Assembly: GCF_001610835.1 (NCBI RefSeq)
Contig: NZ_CP011270.1
Coordinates: 7,706,001-7,770,000, forward strand
Length of the DNA: 64,000 nt
Source of the DNA: Planctomyces sp. SH-PL14
GTDB lineage: Bacteria; Planctomycetota; Planctomycetia; Planctomycetales; Planctomycetaceae
Direction: 5' to 3'
Positions 53,391-61,339 of this stretch are shown in pieces. Position numbers and translations under genes: made by a program. A model generated the notes under the pieces. That model was not told the origin of the DNA. It saw only the letters and a program-made list of their open reading frames with translations, and searched no databases. How positions within the stretch are numbered: position 1 is the stretch's first letter; the number at the start of each line of letters is the position of its first letter.

Positions 53391-53416
53391 TACTGTGTTA
53401 CCACGATAGTACAGTA
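53391..53416. promoter_or_regulatory. Candidate YtrA-type operator TACTGT-N14-ACAGTA
   Basis: Imperfect inverted repeat with arms TACTGTGTTA and TAGTACAGTA, 11 bp upstream of the GntR start. The symmetric layout and length match operators known for YtrA-type regulators. Confidence 0.65.
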
Positions 53417-53477
53417 CGGCGGCGGAGAGAAATTCGCAAAGGAAATCGGCGCGGATTTTTGGATGCCTGCGAGGAGT

Positions 53478-53794
53478 GTCCTTGCCGGCGCGGCTCCGAT
53501 AGCTCAAACCCAACGTGCCACGGCAGCCTGGGGTCAAGGGGGCCACGCCCCCTTGCCGCCGGAGGCAGTCCGGTGAGGAACCGTGGTGCACAACGGACGT
53601 CCGTTTTGTGGTACCGGCGTTGAGGACTCACCGCTCGCTTTGAAATCCCCGCGGGTTGGTAAAGGGGCATGCGGTACGTTGTCCGCGTCTGGATACGATC
53701 TCCTTCAGACATCTCTCGACGAGAGGGCCTCCGGCGGGCAAGAGGGCTTCGCCCCCCTGCACTCCCCACCAGGGGTGCCCCCTGGACCCCGGTG
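53478..53794 (+). repeat. Dispersed structured intergenic element, copy 10
   Basis: Plus-orientation copy between the 5' end of the GntR gene and the 3' end of the WYL regulator, ending 16 bp from the latter's stop codon. Inner stem shortened to CTCACC/GGTAAAG. Confidence 0.9.
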
Positions 53795-53810
53795 AGTTAA
53801 CGAGTGGGGC

Positions 53811-54803
53811 TCAATAGTGCTTGAGCATGTTTCTGGCATGCTCCACGATCGCCTGCTGCAATGCCGGCGGCTCCAGCACCTGCGCGTGCTGACCATAGCC
53901 CAGCACCCACGACGTCACTTCGGCCAGACCGCTGACAGTCGCCTCGAACTGCAGGCTCCCATCGTCGTTCCACCGCGTCTCCTGCGTCTTATGCCACCGG
54001 ACCTGCTCGACGTCGGCCGCCCGGGGAGGAAGAAAGCGAATCACGATCCGCACATCCTTGGCAGCAGTCGGGATCAGGTTCCACGCATTTCCCAGGAACC
54101 GCGCGATCGTGAAGCGGGGAGGAATGGTGAAAGGGTCCGTAGTTCCGGTCGCACTCAGGATCCGCGAGAGGTTGAAGGTGTGGACCGACCGGTGGACCGA
54201 TGACCGCCCCACCAGGTACCAGGCCCGCACTCCGAAGAACATTGCATAAGGAGAAACCAGCGTCGAAATCCGCTGCCGCTCCGCAAGACTGTCGTAACCG
54301 ACCCGCACCTTGGTCCGCGAACTGAGACCGTCGAACAGGACCTGGAACACCGACTCCACCGGCTCGGCCTTAACCATCGCCCCCAGGTGGATCTGGATCG
54401 TGTCGCCGATGTCCTTCAGCTCCGATCGGGCTTCCGCCGGGAGGTGCCCGAGCAGCTTCAGCGCGGCGTCGCGGGCCGGGCGGAGAAAGGGGACCCGCTT
54501 TCCGAGTTCGTCGCACGCCAGGAAGATGCCGACCGCCTCCTCCTTGTTGAGGGACGACGAGGTCGGAAACGTCCGCTCGCTCGGGATCCAGTAGCCCTGC
54601 CGGCTGTCATCGTGAGTGATGGGGAGCCCGGCGTCGGTCAGGAGCTTGATGTCGCGGAAGGTTGTGCGGACACTGCAGGAGCAGAGGTGGGCGAGTTCCG
54701 CCGCGGAGTGGCGGCGTCCGGTCTGGAGTCGCTCGACGACCTTGAACAGCCGCTGGATCTTCCGGACCTGGCCGGAGCCGCGGTTCCCCTTCGGCATCAC
54801 CAT
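53811..54803 (-). CDS. YafY-type WYL-domain transcriptional regulator (330 aa)
   Basis: Helix-turn-helix DNA-binding N-terminus (QRLFKVVERLQTGRRHSAAE, LAHLCSCSVRTTFRDIKLLT) followed by the WYL domain with RVGYDSLAERQRI and the signature in FFGVRAWYLVGRSSVHRS. WYL regulators sense nucleotides or other small ligands and control defence or stress genes. Start chosen at ATG 54803 with GGAGAG spacing; the longer frame to 54842 is possible. Divergent from the aminotransferase gene, with about 70 bp between them, so the two probably share a promoter region. Confidence 0.88.
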   Translation of the reverse strand: MVMPKGNRGSGQVRKIQRLFKVVERLQTGRRHSAAELAHLCSCSVRTTFRDIKLLTDAGLPITHDDSRQGYWIPSERTFPTSSSLNKEEAVGIFLACDELGKRVPFLRPARDAALKLLGHLPAEARSELKDIGDTIQIHLGAMVKAEPVESVFQVLFDGLSSRTKVRVGYDSLAERQRISTLVSPYAMFFGVRAWYLVGRSSVHRSVHTFNLSRILSATGTTDPFTIPPRFTIARFLGNAWNLIPTAAKDVRIVIRFLPPRAADVEQVRWHKTQETRWNDDGSLQFEATVSGLAEVTSWVLGYGQHAQVLEPPALQQAIVEHARNMLKHY

Positions 54804-54871
54804 GACCGCTCTCCGCTCGAGTCGCTTCGAGTTGAGGCACACTACATCAGCACGATCCCGGCGCGGCAGGC

Positions 54872-56101
54872 ATGACCGATTTGGAGTGGACCACTCTTGT
54901 CAGCGAAGCCGCTTTGCAGCCTCGCCTTCTCAGTGGCGCCCCGGCCCTTCCCTGCACACACGCCTCGTCCGCCAGAACGGATGACGCCGTTCGGGCGGTC
55001 CTGGCAGAGCTGGCCGCGACGCGGGCGTGGTCCGCGTACGAAGGGCCGGCTCTCAGGAGACTATCCGACAGCCTCGGCCGAATCCATGAAAAGTTACCGA
55101 GTTGCCTTTGCTGCAGCGGCACGGTCGGCGTCGAACTCGGGTTGAAGGGGTTGAACGTGGGCCCCGGGGATGAAGTCATCCTCTCCGCTTACGATTTTCG
55201 TGGCAACTTCAGCAACGTCTGTCATTTGGGAGCGACCCCCGTCCTGGTCGACCTGCGGCCCGAGGATGGACAGGTCGATCCGGAGCAGATCGCCTCCGCA
55301 GTCACTGGCAAGACCCGTGCCGTCGTCGTGTCGCATCTCCACGGCGGAATTGTCGACATGCCGCGGGTCCGCGAGATCGCCGACTCGCACGGCATCGGAG
55401 TGCTCGAGGACGCCTGCCAGGCACCGGGGGCGGAGGTCGCCGGGCGTCCCGCCGGAGGGTGGGGAGACGTGGCCGTCTGGAGTTTCGGGGGCTCGAAGCT
55501 CGTGTCGGCCGGCCGGGGAGGCGCCGTGGCAAGCGCCCGGGACGACGTGCTGCAGCGGGTCCGGGTCTATTCCCGCCGCGGGAACGACGCCTACCCGCTC
55601 TCCGAACTCCAGGCCGCGGTGGTCGAGCCGCAGTGGGAGCGGCTGGCCGAAGACAATGCGCGCCGCGCTCAGGGGGCGCAGTGGCTGTGCGAGGCTCTGC
55701 GGGAGGCGAAGGTCGACAGCCTCGTCCCGTGGGTGACGGCGTTCGAGGGGCGGGCCTTCTATAAGCTCGGGTTCTGGTACGACGCGTCGCGGGCCGGGGG
55801 GCTCTCCCGGGATGCCTTCGCCGCCGCGGTGCGGGCCGAGGGGGTTCCGCTCGATCCGGGATTCCGGGCCCTCCACCTCTCGCACGCCCGCCGCCGGTAC
55901 CGGGCGGTCGGACCGCTCCCGCACGCCACGGCCGCCGACGCGTCGGTCCTGACGCTGCATCATTCACTTCTCCTGGCGGATCGTCCCGCGATCCTCGGGG
56001 CCGCGGCGGCCATTGCCCGCGTGGCGGCCCACGGGGAGGAGATCCGCCGCCGCGGCCTTGCGGAGCCGGTCCGGCCGGCCGGCGCTCTCGAGAGCGAATG
56101 A
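54872..56101 (+). CDS. DegT/DnrJ/EryC1/StrS-family PLP aminotransferase (409 aa)
   Basis: Pyridoxal-phosphate aminotransferase of the sugar aminotransferase family. Active-site Lys in WSFGGSKLVSAGRGGAVAS, preceded by HLHGGIVDMPRVREIADSHG and LEDACQAPGAEVAGRPAGGW; N-terminal FRGNFSNVCHLGATPVLVDL. These are features of the AHBA/nucleotide-sugar aminotransferase group. No sugar biosynthesis neighbours in the window, so the substrate is unknown. Confidence 0.88.
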   Translation: MTDLEWTTLVSEAALQPRLLSGAPALPCTHASSARTDDAVRAVLAELAATRAWSAYEGPALRRLSDSLGRIHEKLPSCLCCSGTVGVELGLKGLNVGPGDEVILSAYDFRGNFSNVCHLGATPVLVDLRPEDGQVDPEQIASAVTGKTRAVVVSHLHGGIVDMPRVREIADSHGIGVLEDACQAPGAEVAGRPAGGWGDVAVWSFGGSKLVSAGRGGAVASARDDVLQRVRVYSRRGNDAYPLSELQAAVVEPQWERLAEDNARRAQGAQWLCEALREAKVDSLVPWVTAFEGRAFYKLGFWYDASRAGGLSRDAFAAAVRAEGVPLDPGFRALHLSHARRRYRAVGPLPHATAADASVLTLHHSLLLADRPAILGAAAAIARVAAHGEEIRRRGLAEPVRPAGALESE

Positions 56102-56258
56102 GATCGGGCCGCCCGGACCGCGCGTTCCCGGTTCGCGCAAGTCGTTGGGCGGTCTGGACAAACTGACAGGGGTGACTAACATGCCCGCTTCGCTGCGGCT
56201 CGGCGGGAGAATTCCGCTCCTGTCTGATCCGGGGCAACGTATTGTCGCGTAATCGGTT

Positions 56259-56597
56259 ATGGAAGATTCACTGGTCACGCTCGCCCAGGCGCAGGCTCCC
56301 GGTTCGGGAGGCGGCCTTTCGAGTTCCGGGCTGATGCTCGGAATGATCGGGGCGATCGTGGTCATGCTGTTCATGCAGTTCCGCTCCCAGCGGCGCGAGC
56401 ACGGCGAACGGATCTCCATGCTGAAGGCACTGAAGAAGGGGGACCCGATCCTGACGACGTCAGGCATTCTCGGGACCGTCGTCTCGGTGGCGGAGGACTT
56501 CTCTGAGATCGTGGTCAAGGTGGATGACAACTGCCGACTGCGAATGAAGCCGGAAGCGATTCGTGACGTGATCCGAAAAGTCGAGTCAAAGTCATAG
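56259..56597 (+). CDS. yajC: Preprotein translocase subunit YajC (112 aa)
   Basis: Accessory subunit of the SecYEG-SecDF complex. Single transmembrane helix (LMLGMIGAIVVMLFMQFRSQ) then the YajC domain: HGERISMLKALKKGDPILTT, SGILGTVVSVAEDFSEIVVK, VDDNCRLRMKPEAIRDVIRK. Precedes secDF by 136 bp, the usual order. Confidence 0.95.
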   Translation: MEDSLVTLAQAQAPGSGGGLSSSGLMLGMIGAIVVMLFMQFRSQRREHGERISMLKALKKGDPILTTSGILGTVVSVAEDFSEIVVKVDDNCRLRMKPEAIRDVIRKVESKS

Positions 56598-56733
56598 GCC
56601 GAAGACGCAGTCGTTTCGGACGGTCTTCTGCTCCCGGCGAGTCGGCGGGATGTCGGCAGGGAATGCGCGCGGGGGCGGAGGGGGCCGTTCGGGACCGGAA
56701 TTTCCCTCGGATTGAGGGTGGAGACACGGATCG

Positions 56734-59709
56734 ATGAACTCCCTGGGTAACCTGGTTCTTCTCGCTCAAGATCAGGCCATGACGGCCGGCGCCGCCGCGA
56801 ACGAGGCCGCTCCTGCGGCGGGCGGATACGACTGGAAACTGATCGCCCTCCTGGTCGGCACGTTCGTCCTGCCGGTCATCCTCGCGCAGCTCATCGCTCG
56901 GGGCCTCCGCCTCAAGGAGTATGCCGGGCGGATCGGCGTGGTCCTGTTCGTCCTGTTCCTCTCGCTGGTGCCGTTCCTCTCCCAGATCGCCAACGGCCAG
57001 TCGGTCTACGACGCCGTGACGTGGGGGATCGACCTCGCCGGCGGAACGAACATGGTGTTCGAAGTCGACGAGGCCGCGGCCCGGGCGACCGGCAAGCCGG
57101 TGACGGCCGAGGTCATGACCCAGATGGAAGGGGCGGTCAAGACCCGCATCAACCCGTCCGGGGTCGAGGAAGTGACGGTCCGCAAGGTGGGCCAGAACCG
57201 GATCGAGATCATCGTTCCGGGGGCCGACACCGAGAAGGCTCAGCAGATCAAGGAGCGGATCGTCAACCTCGGGGAGCTCGAGTTCGATCTCGTCGCCAAC
57301 AACCTCGAGTTCGACTCGATCATCAAACTCGCTCAGGAAGAAGCCAACAAGGACAAGAGCGAGCTCTACGAAAACGGGAAGCTCGTTGCCAAGTGGCGTC
57401 GGTCGGCCAAGTCCAAGAAGACCGGCGAGTGGATGGTCGACGCCGGGGGCGGCGCCTACGAAAACGGCGTCGTGCGGGAGCGGGACGTCAACGGCCAGAA
57501 GGTCCGTGAAATCCTCGTGATCAACGAGCCGGACCCCCGGCGGCGGATCACCGGCGAACTCCTGTCGCAGGCCTCCGGAGGGATCGGCGAGACGGGACCG
57601 AACGTGCACTTCCGCTTCAATTCGCGGGGCGGGACCCTGTTCAGCCAGCTCACCTCGTCCCACCTTCCGCGGGAAGGGACGAACTTCCGGACGCGCCTGG
57701 CGATCCTGCTGAACGACGAACTCTATTCGGCCCCGACGATCAACTCGGTCATTTCGGACTCGGGGGAGATCACCGGGAGCTTCACTCAGGAAGAAGTCGA
57801 CGAGCTCGTCTCGGTCCTGAATGCCGGGGCCCTGCAGGTTCCGCTCAAGAAGCAGCCGGTCAACGAATACACGGTCAGCCCGCTCCTGGGGGTCGACATC
57901 CAGCAGAAGGGGCTCCGCGCGATCGGGCTGTCGGTCATCGGGGTCATCCTCGTCACCGCCGGCTACTACCTCTGGCCGGGGGTGATCGCCGACATCTCGC
58001 TGATCCTGAACCTCATCATCCTCCTGGGGGCGATGGCGGTCATCGACGCCACCTTCACCCTCCCGGGCCTCGCGGGGATCGCCCTGACCCTGGGGATGGC
58101 GATCGACGCCAACGTGCTGATTTACGAGCGTATGCGTGAAGAGCAGGCCAAGGGGGCCAGCTTCCGCATGAGCATCAAGAACGGCTTCGACAAGGCCCTG
58201 CCGACGATTCTCGACTCGAACCTGACCACGATGATCACGGCAGTCGTGCTGTACTACATCGGAACGGACCAGGTGAAAGGCTTCGCGGTCACGCTGTTCG
58301 TCGGTCTGGCGATCAGCATGTTCTGCGCGGTCTACGTCGGCCGGCTGATCTTCGACATCGCCGAGAAGAAGAAGTGGCTCACCGAGCTCAAGATGATGAA
58401 CCTTGTCCCGTCGAAGAACTTCGACTTCGTGGGCAAGCGGTTCTTCTTCATCGGTCTCTCCGTCACGGTCATGATCCTGGGGCTCCTGGTGATCGCGTAC
58501 CGCGGCCGGGACAACATGGACATCGACTTCCGCGGCGGATCGATGGTGACGTTCCAGTTCGCCGGGGACACGCAGCCGACGGTGGACGCCGTGCTGGACA
58601 CCGTGCAGCCCAAGTTTGAAGACCCGGTCTCGCTGGAGAAGCTGACGATTCCCGCCAAGGGGACCCAGAAGGCACGGGAGCTGTTCCGTCTGCGGACGCT
58701 GGTGGACAATCCGATCAAGACCCGCGACGCGCTGCGGGACGCTTTCGCCACCGGCGACAACAAGCTGATTCTCCAGAGCTTCAGCGCCGGCGAGATCAAG
58801 CCGATCGCGCCGCTCAAGGAAGGCGAGACTCCGACCGAGGCGAACCGGTACGCCGGCGGCCGCGAAGTCGAGTTCACGGTGTCGCAGCCCCTCTCGGCCT
58901 CGACGCTCAACGGCGAGGCGGACGCCGTGTTCGACGGCATCAGCGCGGAGCGTTACGGCAAGGCGGACACGTTCGTCGTCGTGAATCCGGTGGGGAGCGA
59001 CACCGAGCCGGTCAAGAAGCTCGTCCTCCGCGCCACTCCGGACGTCCCCGAAGCCGATTTCAAGGCCGCCTCGGAGGCGCTGGTCCAGCGTCTCGACAAG
59101 CAGCCGGTCTTCGAGGAACTCAACACCTTTGCGGCTCAGGTGGCGACCGACACGCAGGTCTCGGCCCTGCTGGCGATCTTCTTCAGCCTCCTGGCGACGA
59201 CGATCTACCTGTGGATCCGGTTCAACGGCGTGACGTTCGGGCTGGCGGCCTCGATCGCCTGTTTCCACGACGTCCTGATTACGCTGGGGATCATGGCGGC
59301 GGTCTCGTACCTCGGCCTGACCTCGTTCGGCCAGTCGATCGGTCTCCTGGACTTCAAGGTCAACCTGACGATCGTCGCCGCCGTGCTGACGGTCATCGGT
59401 TACTCGCTGAACGACACGATCGTCGTGTTCGACCGGATCCGCGAGGTCCGGGGCAAGAGCCCGACGGTGACCTACGAGATGGTCAACCGCAGCCTGAACG
59501 AAACGCTCCCCCGGACGTTGCTGACGTCGTCGACGACGCTGCTCGTGCTCGTGGTGCTGTACCTGATCGGCGGCGAAAGCGTCCGCGGGTTCTCGCTCTG
59601 CCTGATCCTGGGGATCGTGATCGGAACGTACAGCTCGATCTACGTCGCCAGCCCCGTGCTGGTGTGGATCATGAGCCGCAATTCGGGCAAGAAGCCGCTG
59701 ATGTCGTAG
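56734..59709 (+). CDS. secDF: Protein translocase subunit SecDF, fused (991 aa)
   Basis: SecD and SecF joined in one protein, as in some bacteria. N-terminal helix region and Ala-rich segment; SecD part with GIDLAGGTNMVFEVDEAAAR, IRF-type P1 head (NPSGVEEVTVRKVGQNRIEI), TFTLPGLAGIALTLGMAIDA, NVLIYERMREEQAKGASFRM and NLTTMITAVVLYYIGTDQVK; SecF part from about residue 565 with NMDIDFRGGSMVTFQFAGDT, YLWIRFNGVTFGLAASIACF, HDVLITLGIMAAVSYLGL, and SLNDTIVVFDRIREVRGKSP. Uses the proton gradient to pull secreted proteins across the inner membrane. Confidence 0.97.
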   Translation: MNSLGNLVLLAQDQAMTAGAAANEAAPAAGGYDWKLIALLVGTFVLPVILAQLIARGLRLKEYAGRIGVVLFVLFLSLVPFLSQIANGQSVYDAVTWGIDLAGGTNMVFEVDEAAARATGKPVTAEVMTQMEGAVKTRINPSGVEEVTVRKVGQNRIEIIVPGADTEKAQQIKERIVNLGELEFDLVANNLEFDSIIKLAQEEANKDKSELYENGKLVAKWRRSAKSKKTGEWMVDAGGGAYENGVVRERDVNGQKVREILVINEPDPRRRITGELLSQASGGIGETGPNVHFRFNSRGGTLFSQLTSSHLPREGTNFRTRLAILLNDELYSAPTINSVISDSGEITGSFTQEEVDELVSVLNAGALQVPLKKQPVNEYTVSPLLGVDIQQKGLRAIGLSVIGVILVTAGYYLWPGVIADISLILNLIILLGAMAVIDATFTLPGLAGIALTLGMAIDANVLIYERMREEQAKGASFRMSIKNGFDKALPTILDSNLTTMITAVVLYYIGTDQVKGFAVTLFVGLAISMFCAVYVGRLIFDIAEKKKWLTELKMMNLVPSKNFDFVGKRFFFIGLSVTVMILGLLVIAYRGRDNMDIDFRGGSMVTFQFAGDTQPTVDAVLDTVQPKFEDPVSLEKLTIPAKGTQKARELFRLRTLVDNPIKTRDALRDAFATGDNKLILQSFSAGEIKPIAPLKEGETPTEANRYAGGREVEFTVSQPLSASTLNGEADAVFDGISAERYGKADTFVVVNPVGSDTEPVKKLVLRATPDVPEADFKAASEALVQRLDKQPVFEELNTFAAQVATDTQVSALLAIFFSLLATTIYLWIRFNGVTFGLAASIACFHDVLITLGIMAAVSYLGLTSFGQSIGLLDFKVNLTIVAAVLTVIGYSLNDTIVVFDRIREVRGKSPTVTYEMVNRSLNETLPRTLLTSSTTLLVLVVLYLIGGESVRGFSLCLILGIVIGTYSSIYVASPVLVWIMSRNSGKKPLMS

Positions 59710-59711
59710 AA

Positions 59712-59738
59712 GTTGTCAGTCGTCAGTTTTCAGTTTCC
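59712..59738. repeat. Short AGTTGTCAGTCGTCAGTTTT repeat, copy 5
   Basis: Best-preserved copy of the TCAGTCGTCAG motif, just after the secDF stop codon. Confidence 0.55.
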
Positions 59739-59794
59739 GACCAGTTTGAGTTGAGCGTCGTCCTTCGGCGCTCAACTCTTTGCGTTTGAGGCGC

Positions 59795-60733
59795 ATGCAC
59801 GCGTTCTACGGATTGGATGAAGCGGGTTTCGGTCCGAACCTCGGCCCGCTCGTGGTCTCGGTGACGCGGTGGCGGGTCCCGCGGGCGGCCAGCGGGATCG
59901 ATCTGTATGAGGAGCTGGCGGAAGTCGTCAGCATCGAGGCGGACGCGTCCGGAACCCGGCTGCATCTGGCGGACTCGAAGGTGGTCTACAGTCCCTCGCG
60001 GGGGTTGGCCGCGCTTGAGCTGTCCGCCCAGTGTCTTCTGCGGCTGGCGGGAATTGATGCCGCCACGTTCCATTCGGTCTGGATCGGCCTTGTCGGGGCG
60101 CTGCCGTCCGACCTGGAGCCCTGGTTTCTGACGGACTTCGCGGTCCCGCTGGCGGCCAAGCCCGGCGAGATCGAGCGCTTTGTCTCGGGATGCCGGACGG
60201 CTTTCGATCGGCAGGGGATCGTCCTGTCGGCGATTGCCAGCGATATCGTCCAGACGCGGCGGTTCAACGAGCTGACGACGTTCCATGACAGCAAGGGGGC
60301 CGCGCTGTCGCGGATTACGCTGGGGCTCTTGGGGCGGAACTGGACGCATCAGCAGGTCGATAAGGCGCTCGTGATCCTGGACAAGCACGGCGGCCGGAAC
60401 CGGTACGACAACCTGTTGATGTCTGAGTTCCCGGATATCCTGCCGCAGTGCCTGTGCGAAGGGCGGGAGTGCAGCCGGTATCGATTGGGCCCGCATGAGT
60501 TCCGCTTTCAGATGAAGGCCGAGGCCCATCTTCCGGTGGCGGCGGCGTCGATCATTTCGAAGTATGTCCGGGAGCTGGCGATGGAGGCGTTCAACCGCTT
60601 CTGGCTGGCGCATGATCCGGGGCTGCGGCCGACGAAGGGGTATCCCGGGGACGCGAGCCGGTTCCGGGCCGATGTGCAGGTGTTGAAGGCGCGGCTGGAG
60701 ATTCCGGACGAAGTTTTCTGGCGCATGCGCTGA
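59795..60733 (+). CDS. RNase HII/HIII-like protein with altered G-R-G motif (312 aa)
   Basis: Ribonuclease H2/H3 fold: N-terminal YGLDEAGFGPNLGPLVVSVT (Asp-Glu of the active site; the usual G-R-G or G-T-G reads G-F-G), LADSKVVYSPSRGLA (DSK), ALVILDKHGGRNRYDNLLMS (third acid), and KAEAHLPVAAASIISKYVRE (fourth acid as Glu, the D-E-D-E set of RNase HIII), with KGYPGDASRF near the end. Start at ATG 59795 after TTGAGG; it begins directly with the catalytic domain, so the N-terminal TBP-like domain of HIII is absent, and the middle holds a long insertion. Element copy 11 follows. Confidence 0.8.
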   Translation: MHAFYGLDEAGFGPNLGPLVVSVTRWRVPRAASGIDLYEELAEVVSIEADASGTRLHLADSKVVYSPSRGLAALELSAQCLLRLAGIDAATFHSVWIGLVGALPSDLEPWFLTDFAVPLAAKPGEIERFVSGCRTAFDRQGIVLSAIASDIVQTRRFNELTTFHDSKGAALSRITLGLLGRNWTHQQVDKALVILDKHGGRNRYDNLLMSEFPDILPQCLCEGRECSRYRLGPHEFRFQMKAEAHLPVAAASIISKYVRELAMEAFNRFWLAHDPGLRPTKGYPGDASRFRADVQVLKARLEIPDEVFWRMR

Positions 60734-60750
60734 CCAGGGACTCGCCAAAA

Positions 60751-61066
60751 ACCGGGGTCCAGGGGTCCCCCCTGGTGGGGTGTGCAGAGGGGCAACGCCC
60801 CTTTGCCCGCCGGAGGCCGTCTCGCCGGACAATGTCTGAAGGAGCACGTGTCCAAGCGCGGACACCGTGCCGTATGCCCCCTCACCAACCCGTGGGGATT
60901 GCAAAGCGAGCGTTGAGTCCGCACCGCCGGTACCACAAAGGGGACGTCCGTTGTGTACCACGGTTCCTCACAGGAAGTGCCTCCGGCGGCAAGGGGGCGT
61001 GGCCCCCTTGACCCCTGGCTGCCGTGGCACATTGGGTTTGAGCTAACGAGTCGTGCCGGCAAGGAC
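60751..61066 (-). repeat. Dispersed structured intergenic element, copy 11
   Basis: Full reverse-orientation copy, about 17 bp after the RNase H-like stop codon. Canonical hairpins AGGGGCAACGCCCCT and AAGGGGGCGTGGCCCCCTT; ends with GTGCCGGCAAGGAC. Confidence 0.9.
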
Positions 61067-61201
61067 GCGGTTTGCATAGCCCCCTTTCTCCCCTCCAAAG
61101 GCCCAATCCGGGTATTCCTGATCCGCCGGATCCCGAATAATTCCAGCACGCTGGCAACACCCCCGCCCTATCGCGTTCCCATCTGGACAGGCGTGATCGC
61201 C

Positions 61202-61229
61202 TTGACACAATAATGGGCGCTGATATGTT
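61202..61229 (+). promoter_or_regulatory. Candidate sigma-70 promoter for the DUF1549 gene
   Basis: TTGACA at 61202-61207, 16-bp spacer, then TG-A-TATGTT with an extended -10 (TGATATGTT) at 61221-61229. It lies 111 bp upstream of the ATG at 61340, in the 270-bp gap after element copy 11. Confidence 0.5.
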
Positions 61230-61339
61230 CGGTGGATTGGCCGGGAGCCTGCACTCGCCCCGGGCGATTCCTCCCTGTTTGCCCGCGCTCGTCCCACCTG
61301 CAATTCGTTCCTCCCCGATCCATCCCCGGAGGCTCCAAC

